Shown: piece by piece, positions 1 to 5,107 of the stretch
Position numbering within the stretch: the stretch's first letter is position 1
Layout of the letters: the number at the start of each line of letters is the position of its first letter
NCBI GenBank assembly: GCA_021789355.1
Contig: JAJYJR010000441.1
Location: 1-5,405, forward strand
Source: Chloroflexota bacterium
Lineage (GTDB): Bacteria; Chloroflexota; Limnocylindria; Limnocylindrales; CSP1-4
Direction of reading: 5' to 3'
Length of the DNA stretch: 5,405 nt
Program-made: the position numbers and the translations under genes
The notes under the pieces: model-generated
Told to the model about the DNA's origin: nothing
What the model saw: only the letters and a program-made list of their open reading frames with translations
Databases searched by the model: none

Positions 1-141
1 GTGTGGCTGGACAGGCGCGCCCTGCAGAAGGTGCCCCATGCTGCCCGTGAGCGCCCAGTTGACGTCGGCCAGCGGTAGCAGCGCGACGAGGTTCCGCAGC
101 GCGGCGAGATGCGCGTCGGACAGCGCGTTCGGAGCCGTCAC
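1..141 (-). CDS. Nucleotidyltransferase-domain protein, N-terminal part (runs off left edge)
   Basis: This minus-strand reading frame starts with GTG at 141 and stays open for 47 codons to the edge, so only the N-terminus is visible. A good ribosome binding site (GGGAGG on the minus strand) lies 5 bases before the GTG. An in-frame GTG at 147 overlaps that site and is less likely. The peptide has a leucine/alanine-rich helix (residues about 7-26), then NWALTGSMGHLLQG and a final histidine. This matches the beginning of pol-beta-fold nucleotidyltransferases, where Gly-Ser (here G33-S34) precedes a D-x-D metal-binding motif. That motif would begin at or just after residue 48, outside the window, so the catalytic residues are not seen. 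Such proteins include toxin or abortive-infection components as well as housekeeping enzymes, and the substrate cannot be inferred. The family call is by recognition of the motif only. Confidence 0.6.
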   Translation of the reverse strand, partial: MTAPNALSDAHLAALRNLVALLPLADVNWALTGSMGHLLQGAPVQPH

Positions 142-157
142 TCGCACCTCCCACCGG

Positions 158-186
158 ATACTGACCACTCGCCCACGCTCGCGCAA
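158..186 (-). promoter_or_regulatory. Possible promoter of the nucleotidyltransferase gene
   Basis: Read on the minus strand, TTGCGC (181-186) is followed after exactly 17 bases by CAGTAT (158-163), about 16 bases before the GTG start. Spacing is ideal but both hexamers match the sigma-70 consensus only partly (about 3 of 6 each). The -35 element is one arm of the palindrome at 181-194, so a repressor bound there could block it. Confidence 0.3.
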
Positions 187-194
187 GATTGCGC
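181..194. repeat. Short palindrome, operator candidate
   Basis: GCGCAA-GA-TTGCGC is a perfect 6-bp inverted repeat with a 2-base centre. It lies about 40 bases upstream of the minus-strand nucleotidyltransferase start and overlaps its candidate -35 element. A dimeric regulator site is a reasonable inference, but in high-GC DNA a 6+6 palindrome can occur by chance. Confidence 0.35.
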
Positions 195-408
195 ATGGGG
201 GTCGCGCCCGCTCTGGGCAGGCGAACCATGAAGTCCGCGTCGGGCTGCCGCGCCGCCGCAGGTCGTCACGCTGGGACGCCCGGCTTCTCCGGGGGCTTCG
301 GGCCAGTCCAGGACGTTGCAGCCTGCTCCGATACGACCTCCTTGTGGCGGATGGCGCGAGGCAAGGCCCCTGGAGCGTGGCGGAGCAGGCTTCTGGCCCG
401 TACCCAGC

Positions 409-594
409 CGCGCCAAGGACCTTGAGATCGTCGTGTTGCGCCACGAGCTGGCGGTGCTCCGGCGGCAGGTCGCGCGGCCTGCCCTCACCGACACCGATCG
501 GCTCTTCCTGGTCGCGGCGTCCCGGCTGCTCCCGCGGAAGCGCTGGCCGGGCTTCTTCGTCCGACCCGAGACCCTGCTGCGCTGCCACCGTCGG
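409..594 (+). pseudogene. N-terminal fragment of an integrase-core (IS3/IS481-like) transposase
   Basis: The frame running from 316 to 660 encodes about 62 residues (409-594) resembling the N-terminal region of actinobacterial integrase-core transposases: KDLEIVVLRHELAVLRRQV, then a basic/aromatic stretch with ASRLLPRKRW and RPETLLRCHRR. In complete relatives (several hundred residues) this is followed by a basic linker and the DDE catalytic core. Here similarity stops just after HRR and the frame closes at 660 with unrelated residues, so no catalytic domain exists. The residues before 409 also look unrelated. A cysteine stands where relatives usually have tryptophan before the HRR. I read this as the relic of an insertion element cut down by deletion, now directly upstream of the response regulator. 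No terminal inverted repeats were found. The fragment is non-functional as a transposase. Confidence 0.65.
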
Positions 595-610
595 CCTGAC
601 TGGCTACGCT
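582..610 (+). promoter_or_regulatory. Weak candidate promoter for the two-component operon
   Basis: CTGCCA (582-587), a 17-base spacer and TACGCT (605-610, fitting the actinobacterial TANNNT -10 pattern) lie ahead of the response-regulator start at 665. Transcription would begin near 617, leaving about 48 bases of leader. The -35 lies inside the end of the transposase remnant. This rests on hexamer matching alone. Confidence 0.25.
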
Positions 611-664
611 GGAGCGCGCGCCACCAGGCCCGTGCTCGAGTCGGAGGCTGCCCGAGGTGATGGA

Positions 665-1363
665 GTGAGCGCAACGGTGCTGGTCGTGGAAGACGAGGTC
701 AAGCTGCGCGATCTCATGCGTGCCTTCCTCGAACGGGAGGGCCTCACGGTGCTCAGCACCGGCTTGGGTGCGGAAGCGATCGCCCTCGGGTCGCGGGCCC
801 GACCCGACCTGGTGGTGCTGGACCTTGGGCTGCCGGACATCCCCGGTGAGGAAGTGGGCCGAGAGCTCCGTCTCGGCGGAAACGTGCCCATCCTGATGCT
901 CACGGCCAAGGCTCGCGAGGAGGATCGCATCCGCGGATTGGAGCTGGGCGCCGACGACTATGTGACCAAGCCCTTCAGTCCCAGGGAGCTGGTGTTGCGG
1001 GTCCAGGCGCTCCTGCGCCGCTGCAGGCCGGACCCGAACGAGGGAGAGTGCTCCTCGTTCGGTGGGGCCTTGCTGGTGATTGACGAGGCGCGGCACGAAG
1101 TGCACCACCAGGGGCAACTGGTAGCGCTGTCGCCGACCGAGTGGGGCATCCTGTGTGCCCTCGCTCGCGTGCCGGGTCGGGTCTACTCGCGCTATGAGCT
1201 CGTCAACTCGGTGCGGGGATACGAATGGGACGGCTACGAGCGCGTCGTGGACTCCCACGTGAAGAACCTCCGACGCAAGCTTCACGACGCCTCTGCCAGC
1301 CCGCGGATCATCGAGACTGTCCTCGGGTCGGGCTACCGCCTGTGCGTCGAGCGCGATACCTGA
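665..1363 (+). CDS. OmpR/PhoB-family response regulator
   Basis: This 232-residue protein is of normal length for a two-domain OmpR-class transcription factor. The GTG at 665 is chosen because GAGG (654-657) lies 7 bases upstream and it places the receiver motif VLVVEDE at residues 5-11, as is usual. The open frame extends upstream to 38, but that part crosses the transposase remnant and has no receiver-like content. The receiver domain (about 4-118) has the acidic pair E9/D10, phospho-acceptor D53 in VVLDLGLPD, T80 in LMLTAKA and K102 in VTKPF. The winged-helix domain (about 130-228) has LSPTEWGILCALA, the recognition-helix region RVVDSHVKNLRRKL and the terminal hairpin VLGSGYRL. It should be phosphorylated by the kinase encoded immediately downstream and bind direct DNA repeats as a head-to-tail dimer. 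The three tandem repeats at 2748-2780 are the obvious candidate target. All key residues are intact. Confidence 0.95.
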   Translation: MSATVLVVEDEVKLRDLMRAFLEREGLTVLSTGLGAEAIALGSRARPDLVVLDLGLPDIPGEEVGRELRLGGNVPILMLTAKAREEDRIRGLELGADDYVTKPFSPRELVLRVQALLRRCRPDPNEGECSSFGGALLVIDEARHEVHHQGQLVALSPTEWGILCALARVPGRVYSRYELVNSVRGYEWDGYERVVDSHVKNLRRKLHDASASPRIIETVLGSGYRLCVERDT

Positions 1364-2691
1364 CGAGCGCACCTCGCGGTTGCCGCGGCGGGAGCCTCAG
1401 GCAGCGGCTGGTGGCCGTGTCGCTCGCGGTGGCGCTGGTGTCCATCGCCTTGCTGGCGGTGGTGACTCTGGTGATCACCGACGGCGACTTCGGCAGCGCG
1501 GGCCGCGAGCAAGAGACATCGGTGACCAACGTGCTCGTAACTACCTTGCGCTCGACGTACCTCGCTGCAGGAGGCTGGCGCCCCTCCACTCTCGTGGCCA
1601 TCGGGGACCTGGCCCGCACGACGGGTTTCGGGCTTGAAGTGAACGCCGCCGGCCGCCGGCTTCTCGATGTTGCCACCTCCCAGGCCGAAGGCCGTTCGCA
1701 GGCCTTTCCGATCATCGTCGGCGGCCGGCAGGTGGGCGTCGCCATGGTGCAGTACCCGGCATCGGGACTGTCGCTGGCGGAAACCAGGCTCCGGGATACG
1801 ATCGGCGTGGCGGTCGTCACCGCGTCGGCTCTGGCCGCGGCAGTGGCGCTGGTGCTGTCCGTGATCGCGTCGGGGCGTTTGGCGGCACCCGTGCGCTCAC
1901 TCACCCTTGCCGCGCGGCGGCTCGGCGCCGGAGATCTCAGTAGCCGGGTCGGCAGTGTCGACGCCCCCGGCGAGATCGGAGAGCTGGCCCACGCCTTCGA
2001 CGCCATGGCGACCCATCTCGAGCGCGAGGACGCACTGCGCCGGGCGATGGTGTCCGATCTGGCGCACGAGCTGCGGACTCCTCTGGCGGTGCTGCAAGCG
2101 GAGCTGGAGGCGCTCACGGTCGGCATCGAAGAGCCGTCGCCGGCCGCAGTGACCTCGCTCACCGACGAAGTCAGGCACCTTGGCCGCCTCGTCGAGGACC
2201 TCGGCGTGCTCTCCGCTGCGGACGCAGCGGGCCTGTCTCTGCGACGGGAGCGCGTCGACCTGGCGAGCGTGGCCGCCAGCGCCGCCGCCCGGCTGGAGGG
2301 CCGCTTCGCGGATCGGGGGATCGAGCTCACCACGGCCCTCGTGCCGACCGCCGCGATCGCCGACCCGGAACGGATCGAGCAGATCGTGGTCAACCTCTTG
2401 TCCAACGCGGCCAAGTTCACGCCGCCGGGCGGGACGGTTCGCGTCTCGGTCGACCACGATGCGACGACGGGCCACGTGGTCGTGGCCGACACGGGAATCG
2501 GGATCCCGGCGGAGGAGCAGGCCAGGGTCTTCGATCGGTTCTTCCGGGGCGAGGGCGCCCGCGGCACCACCGGGTCAGGCGTCGGTCTTGCGGTGGTGGC
2601 CACGCTGGCGGCCGCCCACGGCGGCGATGTGCAACTCCAGAGCGCACCCGGTGCGGGGACCTCCGTGACCCTGTCGCTGCCCCTGGCGTGA
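1342..2691 (+). CDS. Membrane sensor histidine kinase (HAMP type), BaeS/PrrB-like
   Basis: This HisKA/HATPase histidine kinase is 449 residues from GTG 1342, overlapping the regulator's end by 22 bases, which suggests coupled translation. The start is uncertain. No clear ribosome binding site is seen, and GTG 1411 would give 426 residues, but 1342 keeps an arginine-rich cytoplasmic leader (positive-inside) before the first membrane helix. Numbered from 1342: membrane helix 1 about 23-46, extracytoplasmic sensor about 47-152, membrane helix 2 about 153-176, HAMP about 177-229, and dimerisation/phosphoacceptor helix with HELRTPL (His242). The ATP-binding domain follows, with N box NLLSNAAKFTP (Asn355), G1 DTGIGIP (383-389), F box RFF (399-401) and G2 GSGVGL (411-416). 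All catalytic boxes are intact, so it should autophosphorylate and pass phosphate to D53 of the upstream regulator. The sensor domain has no motif that reveals its ligand. Confidence 0.94.
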   Translation: MRRARYLTSAPRGCRGGSLRQRLVAVSLAVALVSIALLAVVTLVITDGDFGSAGREQETSVTNVLVTTLRSTYLAAGGWRPSTLVAIGDLARTTGFGLEVNAAGRRLLDVATSQAEGRSQAFPIIVGGRQVGVAMVQYPASGLSLAETRLRDTIGVAVVTASALAAAVALVLSVIASGRLAAPVRSLTLAARRLGAGDLSSRVGSVDAPGEIGELAHAFDAMATHLEREDALRRAMVSDLAHELRTPLAVLQAELEALTVGIEEPSPAAVTSLTDEVRHLGRLVEDLGVLSAADAAGLSLRRERVDLASVAASAAARLEGRFADRGIELTTALVPTAAIADPERIEQIVVNLLSNAAKFTPPGGTVRVSVDHDATTGHVVVADTGIGIPAEEQARVFDRFFRGEGARGTTGSGVGLAVVATLAAAHGGDVQLQSAPGAGTSVTLSLPLA

Positions 2692-2716
2692 ACGACGTCC
2701 CCCGGCGTGGACGGCG

Positions 2717-2733
2717 CTCCGGCGCTCCCGGAG
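2717..2733. repeat. Small inverted repeat after the kinase gene
   Basis: CTCCGG (2717-2722) and CCGGAG (2728-2733) form a 6-bp stem with a 5-base loop, 25 bases after the kinase stop. It could be a weak terminator or attenuator separating the kinase from the PepSY-like gene, but it is short, has no T tract and may be chance. Confidence 0.2.
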
Positions 2734-2747
2734 AGGAAGCTCGGCGA

Positions 2748-2780
2748 GTCTCCACCTCGTCTCCACATCGTCTCCACACA
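2748..2780. promoter_or_regulatory. Three tandem 11-bp direct repeats, likely OmpR-family operator
   Basis: GTCTCCACCTC (2748-2758), GTCTCCACATC (2759-2769) and GTCTCCACACA (2770-2780) are contiguous head-to-tail copies sharing the exact 8-mer GTCTCCAC with an 11-bp period, about one helical turn. OmpR/PhoB-class regulators bind such direct repeats from one DNA face, so this fits the regulator encoded at 665-1363. The array lies 100 bases before the PepSY-like start codon. A weak -10-like AAGGAT at 2800-2805 would put the third repeat over the -35 position, consistent with an activated promoter. The repeats are seen directly; the binding protein and the -10 are inferred. I saw no further copy of the 8-mer outside this array. 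Confidence 0.7.
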
Positions 2781-2880
2781 CGCCACCATGCGGCCGGTGA
2801 AGGATCAACCGCGACGCGGTGCCGGTGGCGAGCCGGGGCCGGGCCACGATCAGACACGAACGAGAGAAATGAGGTAGATC

Positions 2881-3915
2881 ATGGCAAGACGCACCACTAG
2901 GTCGATGGAAGGCATGGGCGATGCCGTGCCAGAGCACGCCTCGGCGAAGAAGGCCGGCTGGGTGACCAGGGTTGCGGTGGGCCTGGCTCTGCTCGCCGTG
3001 GCGGTGGGCGGCGTGTTCGCTGTCGTCCCGAATGTCTTCGCTGCCAGTAGCGCACCCACGCACGGCGGGACCACGTGCACCATCGCCGGCGACGAGTGCA
3101 GTATCGCCGTTGCCTACGCCAGTGCGAACGATGGAGGTGGCGCCAGGGTGCTCGCCGTGGAGGCCGACACCGAAGCGCACGGCGGGACGGTGACACACCG
3201 CGTGTTCGACATCAGGCTGCAGACCAACACCGGCGTGTATGTCGTTCACGTTTTCCGCAACGACAACGCTCCCTACGGCGACGCCGTCTGGTGGGAGAAT
3301 CGGGCGGAAAACCAGAACCCGAGCGGTGGCCCGACTGGCTCGCCGCCGCCGAGTTCGGCAGGCTCATCGACTGACAGCTCCCCCGATACCAATGGCAGCA
3401 CCAAGGCAAGCAGCCCGGACGCCAGCCCGGACCAGCCTGCGAGCCTGGCCGGCTCAAGCACTTCCTCGGCGAGCGACAGCCCGCGGATCAGCGCCGTCCA
3501 GGCGGCCAGCGACGCCACCAGCTTCGTCACCAGCCGGGGCTACCAGGTGCTCGGGGTGAAGCACGACCAGTTGAAGTCCGGAGGTCAGAAGGACTACTAC
3601 CAGGTCAAGCTCCAGCTCGGCCAGAACGGTCGCAACCACGGCACGACGAATGTCTGGGTCGACGCCACGTCGTCCCCGGGCACTGTCACGGCTGCGTCTG
3701 GCAGTGGGCTCGACTTCCGTGACGCCAACGTCGTGTCACTCGGCACGGCCCAGGGCAACGCAGTGTCGGCGGCCGGTGGAGGTACCGCCTACAAGACGCA
3801 GATCAAGGGCGGCAAGTGGCGCTGGTACTGGGTGTTCGTCCGGAACGGGAGCACCAGGTACAAGGTCGGCGTTGCCGCCGCCACCGGCAAGGTTACCCAG
3901 GTTCGCCACAGCTGA
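2881..3915 (+). CDS. Secreted or membrane-anchored protein with PepSY-like modules
   Basis: This 344-residue protein starts at ATG 2881, with GAGG (2871-2874) 6 bases upstream. A basic N-terminus (K23, K24, R30) is followed by a hydrophobic helix at about 29-49 and NVFAAS, a possible signal-peptidase site near 54; if uncleaved, it would be a membrane anchor. The exported part has Cys66 and Cys73, which could form a disulfide, and a PepSY-like module (about 75-142: beta segments with VFDIRLQTNTGVYVVHVF). A low-complexity Ser/Pro/Asp/Gly/Thr linker (about 146-200) follows, then a second module (about 202-270: AVQAASDATSFVTSRGYQ and YYQVKLQLG) and a C-terminal segment ending YKVGVAAATGKVTQVRHS, close to the PepSY signature. 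PepSY domains are known as small extracytoplasmic modules, some inhibitory to peptidases. No catalytic motif is seen. The position behind the two-component genes and their probable operator suggests a regulon output or an accessory to the sensor at the cell surface. Assignment to PepSY is by pattern. Confidence 0.85.
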   Translation: MARRTTRSMEGMGDAVPEHASAKKAGWVTRVAVGLALLAVAVGGVFAVVPNVFAASSAPTHGGTTCTIAGDECSIAVAYASANDGGGARVLAVEADTEAHGGTVTHRVFDIRLQTNTGVYVVHVFRNDNAPYGDAVWWENRAENQNPSGGPTGSPPPSSAGSSTDSSPDTNGSTKASSPDASPDQPASLAGSSTSSASDSPRISAVQAASDATSFVTSRGYQVLGVKHDQLKSGGQKDYYQVKLQLGQNGRNHGTTNVWVDATSSPGTVTAASGSGLDFRDANVVSLGTAQGNAVSAAGGGTAYKTQIKGGKWRWYWVFVRNGSTRYKVGVAAATGKVTQVRHS

Positions 3916-3942
3916 CCCGCGGACCTCGCGCGCTCCCACCAC

Positions 3943-3980
3943 CCAGGATGCCCGGTCCGCCAATGGACCGGGCATCCTGG
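3943..3980 (+). terminator. Perfect 16-bp hairpin terminator
   Basis: CCAGGATGCCCGGTCC (3943-3958) and its exact complement (3965-3980) enclose the 6-base loop GCCAAT, starting 27 bases after the stop of the PepSY-like gene. No T tract follows, which is common for terminators in high-GC actinobacteria. It probably ends the regulator-kinase-PepSY transcription unit. Because the stem is symmetric it could also stop minus-strand transcripts arriving from the right. Confidence 0.8.
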
Positions 3981-4075
3981 CGACGGTACGCCGGGCACGT
4001 CGCTGAGCTTGCAGTCAACCTCGGTCTGGGTCGGGGCGCCGGTCGGCTCGGTGCTGTCGTTGAGTCTCGAGCCGA

Positions 4076-4103
4076 ACCCGCCGGCCGCCTCGAGCCCTCC
4101 GCC
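4076..4103. repeat. 28-bp direct repeat, copy 1
   Basis: This segment begins ACCCGCCGGCCGCC, contains the CTCGAG palindrome, and is identical over all 28 bases to 4221-4248. The flanking bases differ on both sides. The copies start 145 bases apart, with 117 bases between them. Confidence 0.85.
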
Positions 4104-4220
4104 ACCGTCCTCGGTTCGCGTGCGCAGACCCCGCGAGCTGGCACCACCCCCGACGCGACGCTCCGGGCCGCCGACCCGCGCTACGTCAGGGGGCGGTCCG
4201 GGCCCGGCACGCCCGAAAGG

Positions 4221-4248
4221 ACCCGCCGGCCGCCTCGAGCCCTCCGCC
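4221..4248. repeat. 28-bp direct repeat, copy 2
   Basis: Exact second copy of the repeat at 4076-4103, 43 bases from the C-terminal end of the minus-strand hydrolase fragment. With only two copies and an oversized spacer it is not a CRISPR array. It may be a scar of duplication or a pair of recombination endpoints. Confidence 0.85.
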
Positions 4249-4288
4249 CTGCGGTCAGGAAAGTCACCTGGGCCCTCGAATCGCAGGT

Positions 4289-4561
4289 TCAGGTCAGCTC
4301 GACGGTCTCCTGCCAGGCCGGCCGATGCGGTGTGAGCCCCAGTTCGCGGACGCGCCGCTCCACCGCGGCGGCCGCCTCCGGATCGCCGTGTACGATGAAG
4401 ACCCGGCGGGGGCGCCAGGACGCGACGGCGAAGGGGCGCAGCCAGTCGAGGAGCTCGGGCTCGTCGGCGTGCGCGCTGTATCCGCCGATCGAGCGCACCT
4501 GGCAACGCACGCGTCGCCAGTTCCCGTTGATGCGCACCTCGGTCGCGCCCGACTGGGGAGT
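4289..4561 (-). pseudogene. C-terminal fragment of an MBL-fold (beta-CASP/RMMBL) metallo-hydrolase
   Basis: About 90 residues on the minus strand end at a TGA at 4289-4291 and match the C-terminal RMMBL region of metallo-beta-lactamase-fold RNA/nucleic-acid hydrolases. Visible are GATEVRINGNWRRVRCQV, IGGYSAHADEPELLDWLR (a conserved His-Ala-Asp), RRVFIVHGDPEAAAA (a conserved His) and a terminal PAWQETVEL strand. Complete enzymes of this type have roughly 450 residues, with the HxHxDH metal site near the N-terminus; none of that is present. Recognisable similarity starts around 4561. The frame can be opened by a GTG at 4591, but no ribosome binding site is evident and the frame upstream of it is closed by a stop at 4718-4720 and is unlike the family. 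The fragment keeps an intact frame and conserved residues, so the truncation may be recent. Catalysis is not possible without the missing domain. Confidence 0.75.
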
Positions 4562-4826
4562 GCCTACCAGCGCCAGCTGCCCGACTACCACAGCTACATC
4601 GACCGGTACGTGACGCCGCCCTGATGGATCGCCTCGTGGCGCCCAGGCGAGCGCTCGGGGTGACCCGGATCAGGCCGACGCCCGTTGCCGGGACCAGCGG
4701 GCCGACGATGACATGGTTATCGTCGTCGCGACTCCTCTCGCCCCGACCATTCCCATCTGTCGTTGCGTCGTCAACGAACCGTCGCGCATGGCCGCATAGC
4801 CCAGCAGCCAGGCGTTCTCGTTCGCC

Positions 4827-4854
4827 TGAGCGCTTTGAGCCCTTCGAGCGCTCA
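4827..4854. repeat. Inverted repeat with 8-bp arms
   Basis: TGAGCGCT (4827-4834) and AGCGCTCA (4847-4854) are perfect complements around a 12-base loop. There is no T tract. It may be a terminator insulating the toxin-antitoxin genes from upstream transcription, or a relic of a lost gene. Confidence 0.4.
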
Positions 4855-4875
4855 TTGATGGCGCACCCCACTGCG

Positions 4876-4906
4876 GTTGTGCAGGTCGTTGTGCGACAAT
4901 CCGCAC
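4876..4906 (+). promoter_or_regulatory. VapBC promoter/operator with nested repeats, leaderless start
   Basis: A -10-like GACAAT (4895-4900) is followed by only 6 bases before the VapB ATG (4907), so transcription would start at or next to the A of the start codon. No ribosome binding site is present, which fits a leaderless mRNA. Repeats are packed over this element: GTTGTGC occurs twice, 12 bases apart (4876-4882, 4888-4894); TTGT-GCG-ACAA is a palindrome at 4889-4899; and GTGCG/CGCAC are inverted arms at 4891-4895 and 4902-4906. These are natural sites for autorepression by the ribbon-helix-helix VapB or the VapBC complex. No good -35 hexamer is seen. Confidence 0.5.
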
Positions 4907-5107
4907 ATGGCCACCAACCTCGACATCAATCCGAGACTGTTGCAGCGCGCGCTCGAGGTGAGCGGAGAACGGACCAAGACTGCGGTCGTGACCCGGGCGC
5001 TCGAGGAGTACGTGGCGCGCCGTGAGCAGAAGCGCCTGCTCGAGCTGTTCGGAGCGCTCGAGTGGGACCGCCGGTACGACTACAAGGCCGAGCGCTCCCG
5101 GGCGTGA
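4907..5107 (+). CDS. vapB: VapB-type antitoxin
   Basis: This 66-residue antitoxin is of typical length. The start is ATG 4907; an in-frame upstream start at 4877 would add ten residues encoded by the operator repeats and is less likely. Residues about 1-45 (TNLDINPRLLQRALEVSG, TKTAVVTRALEEYVARRE) match the ribbon-helix-helix VapB pattern: a short beta strand for DNA contact followed by two helices. The C-terminal part (about 46-66: KRLLELFGALEWDRRYDYKAERSR) is the toxin-binding tail, with the aromatic/acidic residues usual for VapB. It should bind and block the PIN RNase encoded next and repress its own promoter. Its TGA overlaps the toxin's GTG by four bases (5104-5107), giving tight translational coupling. 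Confidence 0.9.
   Translation: MATNLDINPRLLQRALEVSGERTKTAVVTRALEEYVARREQKRLLELFGALEWDRRYDYKAERSRA

Larger units (their letters stand above)
3981..4288. other. Gene-poor stretch with a 28-bp direct repeat
   Basis: Open frames on both strands are long here only because the DNA is GC-rich. Their translations are low-complexity Pro/Arg/Gly/Ser and match no family I recognise. The stretch contains the two copies of a 28-bp direct repeat and a 10-bp palindrome CCGGGCCCGG (4198-4207). No convincing promoter, RNA gene or start codon with a ribosome binding site was found. It lies downstream of both flanking coding remnants, so it is a convergent intergenic region. Confidence 0.5.
4592..4906. other. 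Non-coding stretch before the toxin-antitoxin pair
   Basis: No open frame here carries a recognisable family or a start with a ribosome binding site. The stretch lies between the broken end of the hydrolase fragment and the VapB start. It contains an 8-bp inverted repeat (4827-4854) and, at its right end, the VapBC control region. A short plus-strand segment ending at a stop at 4622-4624 (LPDYHSYIDRYVTPP) looks protein-like but is too short to assign. Confidence 0.45.

Noticed and set aside
38..664. Upstream extension of the response-regulator frame
   Set aside because: The translated sequence is Arg/Ser/Gly-rich, crosses the transposase relic in another frame and has no domain; GTG 665 has a ribosome binding site and correct receiver-domain position.
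485..1372. 295-codon open frame on the minus strand
   Set aside because: Lies opposite the clearly coding response regulator and shows no family motif.
1308..2789. 493-codon open frame on the minus strand
   Set aside because: Arg/Ser/Pro/Thr-rich shadow of the histidine kinase gene, whose kinase boxes are all in the plus-strand frame.
4076..4248. Possible CRISPR array from the 28-bp repeat
   Set aside because: Only two copies with a 117-base gap and no cas genes.
4271..4296. tRNA-like T-arm resemblance (TCGAATCGCAGGTTC)
   Set aside because: No acceptor, D or anticodon stems can be built around it and it overlaps the end of the hydrolase fragment.
3816..4613. 265-codon plus-strand open frame
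   Set aside because: It overlaps the PepSY-like C-terminus, passes through the hairpin and the direct repeats, and its composition is that of GC-rich antisense DNA.
3789..4871. 360-codon minus-strand open frame overlapping the PepSY-like gene end, the terminator and the hydrolase fragment
   Set aside because: Low-complexity translation with no motif; the true minus-strand signal at 4289-4561 is in a different frame.
4670..4906. Minus-strand frame containing ENAWLLGYAAMRDG
   Set aside because: The stretch looks mildly protein-like, but the frame starts inside the VapBC operator, lacks a ribosome binding site and matches no family I know.
4624..5025. 133-codon plus-strand open frame ahead of and into vapB
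   Set aside because: Its 3' half is an out-of-frame reading of vapB and it has no ribosome binding site or family resemblance.
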